The notes beneath the pieces are model-generated. The model searched no databases and was not told the origin of the DNA. It saw only the letters and a list, made by a program, of their open reading frames with translations. Positions 8,316-16,233 of a stretch of DNA of 64,000 nt are shown here, one piece after another; within the stretch, counting starts at the first letter, position 1; each line of letters begins with the position of its first letter. Source of the DNA: Akkermansiaceae bacterium (GTDB lineage Bacteria > Verrucomicrobiota > Verrucomicrobiia > Verrucomicrobiales > Akkermansiaceae). The position numbers and the translations under genes were made by a program. The stretch covers positions 3,705,226 to 3,769,225 of the forward strand of contig CP059069.1 in the NCBI GenBank assembly GCA_017798145.1. The letters are read 5' to 3'.

Positions 8316-8789
8316 TGGATGATTGGAGATTGGATATTGGGTTATGACGCCGGTGGGATGATGGGCTTGTCGCTGGGCTTGGCAGAGCGTTTGAGCCATG
8401 ACATGTAACCGTTGAGAATTCGGAGCGTCTTGTTGAAATTTTCCCGTCCTGCTTGGTAAAGCTCATCTTCAATCAGGGAATCGTCATGACAGGTGATGAA
8501 CTGATCCAAAACCTCGTTGAGCGAGCCTCTTGCCTGAGAGCAGAAACGATAGTTGTCCAGAAAGTGAAAGCGCCCGTGACCTTCGGCAATGTTGTGGGTG
8601 ACGGAACGGGAAGCACGTTTGATCTGGTCACAAAGGCTGAACTCCCTCGATTTGATCAAAAGTGGGGCAATCTTTCGGAACACGAAAATCCTGAGCTCAC
8701 GGCCTGCTTTCCAAGCCTCCAGTTCTTCAAACGTTCGTGTGGTTTCCTCGTCCATCCTCAATTATCAAATCTCCAATTCCCAATGTCCC
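8313..8789 (-). mobile_element. IVS-like element carrying a four-helix-bundle gene, inserted between nuoI and nuoJ
   Basis: The sequence between the nuoI stop and nuoJ start is bounded by an imperfect inverted repeat. The left arm runs 8313-8343 (core ATTGGAGATTGGATA). The right arm runs 8759-8787 (reverse complement core ATTGGAGATTTGATA). The right arm begins three bases after the nuoI stop, and the left arm contains the stop of the internal gene and touches the nuoJ start. Four-helix-bundle proteins of this family are known from intervening sequences in 23S rRNA genes. Calling this a mobile element is inference from the precise fit and the arms. Confidence 0.6.
8342..8755 (-). CDS. four-helix bundle protein (23S rRNA IVS-protein family)
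   Basis: A 137-residue all-helical protein. The pattern FEELEAWKAGREL near the N-terminus, ASRSVTHNIAEGHGR in the middle and ARGSLNEVLDQF after it are the signatures of the S23/IVS four-helix-bundle family. Members were first seen in 23S rRNA intervening sequences of Leptospira; their molecular function is not established, though a pentameric RNA-binding role has been proposed from structures. I chose the ATG at 8755 over a TTG six bases upstream. It is in the same orientation as, and embedded in, the nuo operon, flanked by inverted repeats. Confidence 0.9.
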   Translation of the reverse strand: MDEETTRTFEELEAWKAGRELRIFVFRKIAPLLIKSREFSLCDQIKRASRSVTHNIAEGHGRFHFLDNYRFCSQARGSLNEVLDQFITCHDDSLIEDELYQAGRENFNKTLRILNGYMSWLKRSAKPSDKPIIPPAS

Positions 8790-9356
8790 TTACTTTAGTT
8801 CATTCCACTTGTTGACGAGTCCGACGCGGACGCCGCCGATTTCGTAGAGCTTCTTTTTGTTGTGAACCATGTCCTTGCGGGAGGTTCCGGTGATGAGGTA
8901 GTCCTTGCGGAGGTAGATGGCCTGCTCGGGGCAGACTTCCTCGCACATGCCGCAGTAGATGCAGCGGATCATGTCGATGTCGAACTCCAGCGGGCGCTTC
9001 TCGACCTTCGCCCACTTGTCGTCGGAGGGGATTTCAGAAGGGGTGATCTTGATTGCCTTGGGCGGGCAGATGAATTCGCAGAGCTGGCAGGAAACGCAGC
9101 GTTCGCGGCCCTGCTCATCGGTGACGAGGGTGGGGGCGCCGCGGTAGTATTCCGGCATGTGTTCGTCCCAGCGCTGCTCGGGGAACTGCATGGTCACGCC
9201 GAGACCCGAGGAAGCGAGGCCTTCCGCGCCGTAGGATTTCCCTCGCAGCGATTTCACCGCGTGCTTCATCGTCAGGAAAAATCCCTTGATGAGCGCGCCG
9301 AAGTAGATCTTTTCTCCGGCGTCGAGTTTCGGGCGGGTGAGCTTGATGGTGGGCAT
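8790..9356 (-). CDS. nuoI: NADH-quinone oxidoreductase subunit I (2x[4Fe-4S])
   Basis: A 188-residue ferredoxin-like subunit with two [4Fe-4S] motifs, CVSCQLCEFICP and CIYCGMCEEVCP, which carry electrons from NuoG toward the quinone in the peripheral arm of complex I. Length is usual for NuoI. The stop is immediately followed by the right repeat arm of the four-helix-bundle element. Upstream, a single word repeat separates it from nuoH. Confidence 0.96.
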   Translation of the reverse strand: MPTIKLTRPKLDAGEKIYFGALIKGFFLTMKHAVKSLRGKSYGAEGLASSGLGVTMQFPEQRWDEHMPEYYRGAPTLVTDEQGRERCVSCQLCEFICPPKAIKITPSEIPSDDKWAKVEKRPLEFDIDMIRCIYCGMCEEVCPEQAIYLRKDYLITGTSRKDMVHNKKKLYEIGGVRVGLVNKWNELK

Positions 9357-9363
9357 TGGGGTA

Positions 9364-9399
9364 AACGCTGAGATTTTGAAAACTGAAATGCTGAAACTG
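9364..9399. repeat. solo word repeat in the nuoH-nuoI junction
   Basis: Contains TTTGAAAACTGAAATGCTGA, the same word as in the yicC-radC element, without a partner arm. It fills nearly the whole 45-base gap between the nuoH stop and the nuoI start. Confidence 0.6.
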
Positions 9400-9401
9400 G
9401 A

Positions 9402-10667
9402 TCAGGCGCGGAGGACTTTGGCTGGTGGCTCGGAGAACTTGGCTACCCAGATGATGGCGGCGGTGACTGTTACCAGGAGGAAAAAGCCGACGGCTATGAT
9501 GACCTGGTTGAGTCCCGGGGCGGCGATGATGAGTGCGGCGAGGAAGACGTTGATGAGCGCGGCTTCGAAGAAGATCACCCAGCCGAGCTTCATGAGCTGG
9601 TCGTAGCGGAAGCGCGGCACCGTCCAGCGGACGAGGATGAAGAACAGGATGAAGGCGAGGAGCTTGGTGAGGAAGATTCCGACGTGGATGAAGCCGCCGA
9701 TGCGGAAGTCGCCAATGGAGAAGTTTGCGATTGCGGCATCCATGCCGAAGCCCGCAGACCAGCCTCCGAGGAAAAGGGTGATGATGAGTGCGGAGCCGAT
9801 CACCATGGCCGCATATTCGCCCATGAAGAACATCGCGAATTTCATCGAGGAATATTCCGTGTGGTAGCCGCCGACAAGTTCCGTCTCGCACTCGGGAAGG
9901 TCGAAGGGCATGCGGTTGGTTTCCGCGAAGATCGAGACGGTGAAGATCAGGAACGCGATGAAGGCGGGGATTAGGAAAAGCCATGCGGAATAGTCGCCGC
10001 CGTTGTTCCATGGTGCCGACTCACCCCAGAACGGCAGCAGGAGCCAGCCGTTGTCAGCCTGGTGCTGGACGATGTCGTTCAGGTTGAGCGTTCCGAAATA
10101 CAGCAGGACGGGGATCACCGAGAGGCCGAGGCAGATTTCGTAGGAAATCATCTGGGCGGTGGAGCGCACGCCGCCGATGAAGGGAAATTTCGAATTCGAT
10201 GACCATCCGGCTAGGGTGATGCCATAGACCGTGAGCGAGGAGATCGCGAACACGAACAGCGGGCCGACATCGAGATCGGCGATGACGAGTTTCTCGGTGC
10301 GTCCGAAGAGGGTGACATCCGGCCCGAAGGGGACGACGCAAACGGTGATGAGCGCCGGGACGACCGTGAGGGCGGGGGCGAGCCAGTAGAAGGCTTTCCT
10401 CACATGGTCGGGAGTGAAATCCTCTTTCAGGAAGAGCTTGATGCCATCCGCGATGGGCTGGATGAGCCCGAAGAAATGGAAATCCTTCTTTGCCCCGAAA
10501 AGCGTCAACGGGATCCCGACCCGGTTCGGGCCGACACGGTCCTGGATGATCGCGGAGAAGCGGCGCTCGAAATAAACGGAGAGCGGCACCAAGGGGAGCA
10601 CCACCAGGAAGGTGAAGAACACGACCTTGGTGACGATGATCGCGAGGTTGATGGCGAGTTCGGGCAT
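9402..10667 (-). CDS. nuoH: NADH-quinone oxidoreductase subunit H
   Basis: A 421-residue membrane subunit forming part of the quinone-binding chamber of complex I. Diagnostic stretches are RRFSAIIQDRVGPNRVG near the N-terminus, LAGWSSNSKFPFIGGVRSTAQMISYE in the middle (conserved YxLAGWSSNSKF-like loop) and FAETNRMPFDLPECETELVGGYHTEYSS, the classic NuoH loop. It is somewhat longer than the usual 330-350 residues because of an insertion around HQADNGWLLLPFWGESAP and the C-terminus. The ATG at 10667 fits the family start; a GTG-type extension upstream is unlikely. Confidence 0.95.
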   Translation of the reverse strand: MPELAINLAIIVTKVVFFTFLVVLPLVPLSVYFERRFSAIIQDRVGPNRVGIPLTLFGAKKDFHFFGLIQPIADGIKLFLKEDFTPDHVRKAFYWLAPALTVVPALITVCVVPFGPDVTLFGRTEKLVIADLDVGPLFVFAISSLTVYGITLAGWSSNSKFPFIGGVRSTAQMISYEICLGLSVIPVLLYFGTLNLNDIVQHQADNGWLLLPFWGESAPWNNGGDYSAWLFLIPAFIAFLIFTVSIFAETNRMPFDLPECETELVGGYHTEYSSMKFAMFFMGEYAAMVIGSALIITLFLGGWSAGFGMDAAIANFSIGDFRIGGFIHVGIFLTKLLAFILFFILVRWTVPRFRYDQLMKLGWVIFFEAALINVFLAALIIAAPGLNQVIIAVGFFLLVTVTAAIIWVAKFSEPPAKVLRA

Positions 10668-10677
10668 TGCTTGAAAA

Positions 10678-10700
10678 AGTGGAAAGTGATCAGTGGAAGA
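10678..10700. repeat. short word repeat (GTGATCAGTGGAAG type) in the nuoG-nuoH junction
   Basis: Contains AGTGGAAAGTGATCAGTGGA between the nuoG stop and nuoH start. The core GTGATCAGTG occurs twice more at 63834-63858, in another intergenic space. Confidence 0.45.
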
Positions 10701-10701
10701 A

Positions 10702-12459
10702 TCACCCATTGATGATCCCGGAGGCGGCGCGGGCGCGTTCGTTCTTGAGGAGCGGGATTTCGTAGCCGGTTTCGGTGACGACCGTGCCGAGGGCGCCGAT
10801 TTTGGATAGGGTCAGGCCGTCGAATTGGGTGGTTGCGGCGGCGGTTGCCTTGAAAACGTCCTCGATCATGTGGAGGCCGGATTTTTCCCCGGTGATGGCG
10901 GCACTTAGGTCGCGGAGGATCTCCCAGTCGTCGCGGCACTGTCCCTGGGGCTCGACGGCGCGGTTGAGGCGCTGGAGGCGGCCGGTGAGGTTGACCATGG
11001 ATCCGCGTTTCTCGGCGAAGGCGGCTCCGGGGAGCACCACATCGCTGGAATCGGCGGTCGGGCCGGCGAGGAGCTGGATGGAGGCGATGAATTCCGGCTT
11101 GGCGAGGTCTTCGGCGGTGAAGCCCGGCTCTGCGGTGAGATCCTCACCGAGGACGAGGAGTGCCTTGATCGAACCGTTGCGGACACCGTCGCGGATACCG
11201 GCGAGAGGTGCGGATGGGTCAGCGGAGCCCCAGACGAGTTTCGCGCCGGTGGTGTTCGGGTTGCGGTCGGCGGCGATGAGCAGGCCGTCGTTTTCCCCCT
11301 CGCGGGCGATGGTGGTGAAGTTGGCGGTCTTGAGATCCCCGGCGAGGGCGCGGACGAGGAAGAGCTCCTCGTTGGTCATGCGCGCGGAGGCGATGATGGC
11401 GATTTCCGACGGATCGTATTTCGAGAGGCTCTCCGCTGTTTTCGCGATCGCCTCCGGCCAGGCGGCGGGGCGGTGGGTGCCGTTTTCCTTGATGAGGACT
11501 TCGGTGAGGCGGGTGTCGCCGTCGATGTAGTGGAAGTTGAGGCGGTGGGAGTCCGGCATCCAGTTCGAGTTCACCGCGTCGTTCTGGCGGGGCGTGATGC
11601 GGTGGATCGTGTTGCCGCGGGTATGGATGATGATGTTCGTCCCGGTGCCGCAGTTCACGTCGATGGATGGCGTTTCCTTCAGGAACCACACGCGCATCTG
11701 GAAACGGAAATCGTTCGAGGTCAGCGCGCCGACGGGGCAGATGTCGGCGGTGTTGAGCGAGTAGTTGTTGTCCAGCAGTTTCCCCGGATGGACGGTGAGA
11801 GTGGTGTGGGTGCCGCGCTGGGTGAAGCCGAGCACCGGATCGCCGGCGACCTCGTCCATGAAGCGGATGCAGCGCGAGCACATGATGCAGCGTTCGTCAT
11901 CCAGCCGGATGCGCGGGCCGATATCGACGTTCTTCGGCTTTTTCACCTTCATGTCCACGAAGCGCGAGACTCCGCGGCCGAAGCCGACGGATTGCTCCTG
12001 GAGGCGGCACTCGCCTGCCTGGTCGCAGATCGGGCAATCGAGCGGGTGGTTGATGAGGAGGAATTCCATCACGCCCTCGCGGCATTTCTCGACGAGCTCG
12101 CCGGAGGTGCGGATGCCCATGTTTTCCGCGACGGTGTTGGCGCAGGAAATCGCGGGGCGGGGCATCCAGCCGATGGGCTGGTAGCCGTTTTCGTCGTAAG
12201 TGGGATCCTGGCCGGGCGCGGGGCGGGGCGGCATCCCCATCTGCACCATGCACATCCGGCAGTTGCCCGGCACGGATAGCTTCGGGTGGTAGCAGTAGTA
12301 GGGGACGTCCTTCTTGACGTAGCGGCAGGCCTCGATCATCCGCATCCCTTTCGGGAACTGGTGCCAGACACCGTCGATCTGGACATTGACCATGCCTTTT
12401 TCGGCGGCGATGTCCTTTGGAAGTTTGGCTTCAGCGGTGGCCGTGGGGGTGTCGCTCAT
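10702..12459 (-). CDS. nuoG: NADH-quinone oxidoreductase subunit G, short form
   Basis: About 585 residues. The N-terminal [2Fe-2S] domain has cysteines in YYCYHPKLSVPGNCRMC and AISC. Next come the His-Cys3 cluster motif HPLDCPICDQAGEC and the four-Cys motif ERCIMCSRCIRF with ADICPVGAL. The molybdopterin-like C-terminal domain is much shorter than in the 900-residue enterobacterial protein. It passes electrons from the NADH dehydrogenase part to NuoI. I chose the ATG at 12459; the frame stays open for 63 more codons, but those residues are not family-like and contain the palindrome. First gene of nuoGHI-J-K. Confidence 0.93.
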   Translation of the reverse strand: MSDTPTATAEAKLPKDIAAEKGMVNVQIDGVWHQFPKGMRMIEACRYVKKDVPYYCYHPKLSVPGNCRMCMVQMGMPPRPAPGQDPTYDENGYQPIGWMPRPAISCANTVAENMGIRTSGELVEKCREGVMEFLLINHPLDCPICDQAGECRLQEQSVGFGRGVSRFVDMKVKKPKNVDIGPRIRLDDERCIMCSRCIRFMDEVAGDPVLGFTQRGTHTTLTVHPGKLLDNNYSLNTADICPVGALTSNDFRFQMRVWFLKETPSIDVNCGTGTNIIIHTRGNTIHRITPRQNDAVNSNWMPDSHRLNFHYIDGDTRLTEVLIKENGTHRPAAWPEAIAKTAESLSKYDPSEIAIIASARMTNEELFLVRALAGDLKTANFTTIAREGENDGLLIAADRNPNTTGAKLVWGSADPSAPLAGIRDGVRNGSIKALLVLGEDLTAEPGFTAEDLAKPEFIASIQLLAGPTADSSDVVLPGAAFAEKRGSMVNLTGRLQRLNRAVEPQGQCRDDWEILRDLSAAITGEKSGLHMIEDVFKATAAATTQFDGLTLSKIGALGTVVTETGYEIPLLKNERARAASGIING

Positions 12460-12539
12460 GACTGGGGAAAAATACGCGGATTCATGGCCCGGCAGGCCTG
12501 CGCGGACTATGTCGGGGCAAATCCGGCGGGGCAAGTGTG

Positions 12540-12561
12540 CTTTGTGAAATTTTTCACAAAG
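12540..12561. promoter_or_regulatory. CRP/FNR-like palindrome upstream of nuoG
   Basis: Arms CTTTGTGAAA and TTTCACAAAG are perfect complements around a TT centre. Inside is TGTGA-N6-TCACA, the classical CRP half-site arrangement. The palindrome ends 81 bases before the nuoG start and 134 before the divergent DUF4139 gene. The binding protein is not in this window. Confidence 0.55.
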
Positions 12562-12579
12562 TCCGGGCGTGATGGGCAA

Positions 12580-12614
12580 AGCTGAGACGCTGAAAACCGA
12601 AATGCTGAAAAGGG
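12580..12614. repeat. solo word repeat between nuoG and the DUF4139 gene
   Basis: Contains GACGCTGAAAACCGAAATGC followed by TGAAAAGG, matching the word seen at 9364-9399 and 4656-4679. It lies in the divergent promoter region, next to the palindrome. Confidence 0.55.
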
Positions 12615-12694
12615 GAGCCCACCGGAGCCGCCAAATATTGATTTTCATTGAGGTTTGCTGGGGATCATATCAGATGGACACAAATCAGACAGTC

Positions 12695-14500
12695 ATGAAA
12701 ACCCCTATCTCCGCAATTCTCTGGACGCTCTCCGTATCGTTCCTCGCCGCGCAGGATGCCTCGCCACCTGCCGGCCCCGCCCCCGTCACCGGGAAAATCA
12801 GCGAGATCACACTTTACCAGGGCACCGCAGTCGTCTCGCGGCTGGTGGAGATCCCGGCAGACAAGACCGGCTCCTTCGAAATCGTGATCGGTCCGCTGCC
12901 ATCCGCCACCGATGCCTCCTCCGTCCACGCGGATCAGGCGAAAGGGGTCACCGTCCGCTCCGTTGCCTGCCGCAGCCGCCCGCCGGAGGAGGCCGCGAAG
13001 CTCCAGGGCCGGGCGGGCGAGGTCACCGATGCGATCGACGCCCTTGAGGTGAAGACCGCGATCGCCAAGAACGAGATCGCCCTGCGCCGCATCCGCCAGA
13101 ACTACCTCAAGGACCTGCAGAATTTCGTCGCCCCCGCCGCCGCGCAGGAGATGACCCATGGTGTCATCCAGTCGAAGGAGATCGAGGCCGTCACCCAGAT
13201 GCATTTCCGCGAGTATGAAAAGGCCTCCCAGGAAATCATGAAGCTCGACCTCGAGATCCAGGAGGACGCGAAGGCTCTCGAACTGCTGGAAAAGGAAAAG
13301 GCCACCCTCGCCGCCGGGCCGCCCGTCACTTACGATGCGGTCGTCTATCTCGACAAGCCCGCCGCCGGGCCGGCCAGCATCAGCCTGAACTACTTCGTCG
13401 GCGATTGCGGCTGGTCTCCGGTTTACAATGTCCGCGGCGACACCGCCTCCAAGGGCGTGACCGTTGAGTTCAACGCCCTCATCTTCCAGGTCAGCGGCGA
13501 GGACTGGAAGGACGTGAAAGTCGCCCTCTCCACCGCATCGCCCAAGACCAGCGCCTACAATCCGCGCCTCTCCCCGCTCTACGTCGATGTCTCGACGGGC
13601 GGCGGCGCCCAGGGCGGCAACGCCGACTCCTACAAATCCGCAGTCCAGGAAAAGAACGTGGCCATCAAGTCGCAGTTCCTCGGCAAGTCCACGGATGAGA
13701 TCGCCAGCCAGAACTTCCGCGCAAACGATTCCGCCGCCAGCGTGCAGCTCATCGAGCTTTCCGAGCGGCTCAGCGAGCTGCGCCTCATGGATCAGGGAGG
13801 CGAGGAGGATCTCAGCATCCGCTACGAGCTTGCCACGCCGATCAGCGTCATCAGCCGCCGGGATGCGCAGATGGTCCCCGTCCTGCAGCACCAGGCACCC
13901 GCGAATTTCTACCACATCGCCGTGCCCATCCTGACGAACTCCGTCTTCCGTGAGGCCGAGCTGGCGAACGCCACCGGCCGCGACCTCCTCGGAGGCCAGG
14001 TGAATGTTTTCCTGGACGGCGAATTCAAGGGTCGCACCGAGATCCCGAGCATCGCCCGCGGGCGCACCTTCACCCTCGGCTTCGGCGTCGATGGCCAGGT
14101 GAAAGCCCGCCGCACCCTCGTGGACCGGCGCGATGATGTGCAGGGCGGCAACCGCCGGGTCTCCGTCAGCTCCGAGATCATCATCGACAACTTCAAGCAG
14201 GAGCCCGTGAAAATCCGCCTCCGCGAGCGCATGCCCTACATGGAGGACACCACCAACCTCCGCGTTTCCGTCGGCGAAATGAGCCAGGAGCTCAGCACCG
14301 ATGCGGACTACCTCCGCTACGAGAAACCCAAAGGCATACTCCGCTGGGATCTTGATGCGCCTCCCGGCTCCCTCGATAAATCCACCTCCCTCAAATACAC
14401 TTACTCCCTCGAGTTCGACAAGAGCCTCACGCTCCGCGACATCAACAAGGAGCAGAAACAGCGCGCCCAGCAGGAGTTCCTGAAGGAATACAAGAAATAG
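12695..14500 (+). CDS. secreted DUF4139/MuiA-family protein
   Basis: A 601-residue protein with a signal peptide (MKTPISAILWTLSVSFLAAQ). A DUF4140-like N-terminal strand domain (ISEITLYQGTAVVSRLVEIPA) follows, then a helical coiled region around residues 100-210, then the DUF4139 domain (ISLNYFVGDCGWSPVYNVRG, VKVALSTASPK). This matches the mucoidy-inhibitor MuiA family, exported proteins of unknown biochemical role. I chose the ATG at 12695 because it begins the signal peptide; the longer frame upstream crosses the word repeat. It is divergent from the nuo operon. Confidence 0.85.
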   Translation: MKTPISAILWTLSVSFLAAQDASPPAGPAPVTGKISEITLYQGTAVVSRLVEIPADKTGSFEIVIGPLPSATDASSVHADQAKGVTVRSVACRSRPPEEAAKLQGRAGEVTDAIDALEVKTAIAKNEIALRRIRQNYLKDLQNFVAPAAAQEMTHGVIQSKEIEAVTQMHFREYEKASQEIMKLDLEIQEDAKALELLEKEKATLAAGPPVTYDAVVYLDKPAAGPASISLNYFVGDCGWSPVYNVRGDTASKGVTVEFNALIFQVSGEDWKDVKVALSTASPKTSAYNPRLSPLYVDVSTGGGAQGGNADSYKSAVQEKNVAIKSQFLGKSTDEIASQNFRANDSAASVQLIELSERLSELRLMDQGGEEDLSIRYELATPISVISRRDAQMVPVLQHQAPANFYHIAVPILTNSVFREAELANATGRDLLGGQVNVFLDGEFKGRTEIPSIARGRTFTLGFGVDGQVKARRTLVDRRDDVQGGNRRVSVSSEIIIDNFKQEPVKIRLRERMPYMEDTTNLRVSVGEMSQELSTDADYLRYEKPKGILRWDLDAPPGSLDKSTSLKYTYSLEFDKSLTLRDINKEQKQRAQQEFLKEYKK

Positions 14501-14958
14501 GCCATTCGGGCGCTCGCCGAGCCGGCCGCATCTCAAGGCAGTTTTGAGGGAGAGCAAGCGATGGATGGCAAAGGTCGTGAGATCCCAACCATCATTCTCC
14601 GCATGCCATGCCATTTGCCAAAATGAGTCGCCGGAACATCGCCGCGAATGTCGCGGCGAATTTCCATCCCGGCAGGGATGACGGCTTGTAGCCGGGCCTT
14701 GGGCGCGGCGACACCCCCGGATTTCCGGCGGCATGATCCGCACCCCGGTCAGGGGTGCAGGCGGCTCCCCATGGCCGGCACGCCCGGCTGGCACACCTCC
14801 GGCGTGCAATGAATGGTTTCCACCCCCATCCGGGGGTGGCGCTCGTCCCTCGCCCAGCCATCGCCGAGGGCTCACTCAGCCCCGTGTCGTCTTCCGGAAA
14901 TTTTTTTGGCAATCAGTCCAGGCGCCCCTCGCTAGCCTGCGTCACCACGCGACTTGGC
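14501..14958. other. intergenic stretch without a gene; contains a hairpin cluster
   Basis: No open frame here has convincing codon use. The stretch holds the palindromic cluster listed separately at 14641-14839 and lies between the end of the MuiA-like gene and the 3' end of a small minus-strand gene. Confidence 0.6.
14641..14839. repeat. cluster of REP-like palindromes
   Basis: At least five palindromes occur in 200 bases: GCCGCGA/TCGCGGC (14641-14657), CATCCC/GGGATG (14665-14680), CACCCC/GGGGTG (14741-14757), GCACGCC/GGCGTGC (14778-14807) and CCACCCCC/GGGGGTGG (14820-14839). The text style (CATCCCGGCAGGGATG, CACCCCGGTCAGGGGTG) resembles degenerate repeat blocks I associate with planctomycete and verrucomicrobial genomes. 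No transposase is adjacent. Confidence 0.6.
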
Positions 14959-15300
14959 TCAATCCCTGATATGGGCGTTGGAGCTGCGGGGGTAGGTGAT
15001 GGTTACAGAGTTGTTGGGGGGGATTGTGAAGGAAGCTTGGCCGGGAACTGCGACGTCGAGGTCGGTGTGGTGGGTATTGGTGACGTGAAGGATGAGGAAA
15101 GGGTCGCCGGGGTCTTCGGTCGCTTGGAAGGAGTGGGAGGTTTTCGCGCTGTTGACATCGAGCATCGTCGGGGTGAACGACTGGATGTTGATGGGGAGGC
15201 CATCGTCGTTGGCGATGATGGTGGTTACCGCCCAGGTTCCGAGGACGAGTTCGGCGGTCAGGCTCAGCGCGACAGTGGAGGTGAATGTGATTTCGATCAT
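14959..15300 (-). CDS. small secreted or surface protein, unknown
   Basis: A 113-residue frame with the strong C/G third-position bias of real genes here. The N-terminus (MIEITFTSTVALSLTAELVLGTWA) could be an atypical signal peptide or membrane anchor. The rest (FLILHVTNTHHTDLDVAVPG, SFTIPPNNSVTITYP) reads as alternating beta strands, suggesting a small beta-sandwich. It has no cysteines and no family I recognise. The gene is divergent from tlyA, with about 97 bases between starts. The frame continues upstream across tlyA, but only this portion has coding-like composition on this strand. Confidence 0.6.
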   Translation of the reverse strand: MIEITFTSTVALSLTAELVLGTWAVTTIIANDDGLPINIQSFTPTMLDVNSAKTSHSFQATEDPGDPFLILHVTNTHHTDLDVAVPGQASFTIPPNNSVTITYPRSSNAHIRD

Positions 15301-15397
15301 GGCGATACGCTGATAGCGAAAGCGCGTCTGGTTGGGTAGCAGGATTTCGGGGGAAAGGTGCTGGTGGAAAAGGGGAATTCTGGCTTTGATTTCCGCC

Positions 15398-16135
15398 GTG
15401 AGGAAAGACCGACTGGATGCCCTGCTTTTCAACCGCGGGTTGTGCGATTCCCGTGAGCAGGGGAAACGCCTTGTGCTGGCGGGGGAGGTGAAGGTGGATG
15501 GCCATGTGGTGGACAAGCCGGCGGAGCGTTTTTCCGAGGAGGCGGTGGTGGAGATCAGGGAGAAGCCGCGCTTCGTCGGGCGCGGGGGGCTGAAACTTGA
15601 GGGGGCGCTCATCCATTTCGGGATCGATGTGACGGGCTGGACTTGCCTGGATGTCGGTGCCTCGACGGGCGGTTTCACGGATTGCCTGCTGCAGCGGGGG
15701 GCGGCGAGGGTCCATGCGGTCGATGTCGGGACGAACCAGTTGGTTTGGAAATTGAGGAACGATCCGCGGGTGGTCTCGAGGGAGAGATTCAACGCCCGCC
15801 ACATGGAGGAGGTGGATCTGGGCGAGAAGGTGCGGCTGGCGGTGATGGACCTTTCCTTCATTTCCCTGACCAAGGTTCTCCCGGCGGTGTTCCGCGTGCT
15901 GGAGGAGGGCGGGGAGCTGGTCTGCCTGATCAAGCCGCAGTTTGAGCTGGAGCGGGAGGACGTCGGGAAGGGCGGGATCGTGCGGGACGAGGGATTGCGG
16001 GAGCGCGCCGTGGAGAAAATCCGGGCTTTCGTGACCGAGGAACACGGTCGTGAATGGCTCGGCGTAGTCCCGGCAAGCATTTCCGGGACGGACGGAAACC
16101 AGGAATTCCTGGCTTGGATCGGGAGGAAAATTTGA
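15398..16135 (+). CDS. tlyA: TlyA-family rRNA (cytidine-2'-O)-methyltransferase / hemolysin-like
   Basis: About 245 residues. An S4 RNA-binding domain comes first (RLDALLFNRGLCDSREQGKR, LAGEVKVDG). An FtsJ-like methyltransferase domain follows with the SAM motif LDVGASTGGFTDCLLQRGA and the catalytic block VMDLSFISLTKVLP, and a C-terminal KPQFELEREDVGKGGIVRD signature closes the family match. TlyA methylates 16S and 23S rRNA in some bacteria. I chose GTG at 15398 because the S4 domain begins immediately after it; an ATG 66 bases upstream adds non-conserved residues. Confidence 0.92.
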   Translation: MRKDRLDALLFNRGLCDSREQGKRLVLAGEVKVDGHVVDKPAERFSEEAVVEIREKPRFVGRGGLKLEGALIHFGIDVTGWTCLDVGASTGGFTDCLLQRGAARVHAVDVGTNQLVWKLRNDPRVVSRERFNARHMEEVDLGEKVRLAVMDLSFISLTKVLPAVFRVLEEGGELVCLIKPQFELEREDVGKGGIVRDEGLRERAVEKIRAFVTEEHGREWLGVVPASISGTDGNQEFLAWIGRKI

Positions 16136-16199
16136 GAAAAAACGAATAAAATCCTCTGGCGTGTGTCTCGTTATGGACTACGGTCACGCCGGATATTGA

Positions 16200-16233
16200 T
16201 CCAAACCAACCAAGCCAAACCAAAATAGAAACC
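16200..16233 (+). promoter_or_regulatory. C/A-rich, G-poor 5' leader of the Cys-repeat gene
   Basis: CCAAACCAACCAAGCCAAAC followed by CAAAATAGAAACC leads straight to the ATG with no Shine-Dalgarno sequence. A similar unstructured CAA-rich leader precedes the pilin gene. Confidence 0.45.

Noticed and set aside
10702..12648. NuoG start 63 codons further upstream
   Set aside because: The extension crosses the palindrome and word repeat and is not NuoG-like.
12665..14875. 736-codon open frame opposite the MuiA-like gene
   Set aside because: Antisense of a gene with a clear signal peptide and DUF4139 domain; no motif of its own.
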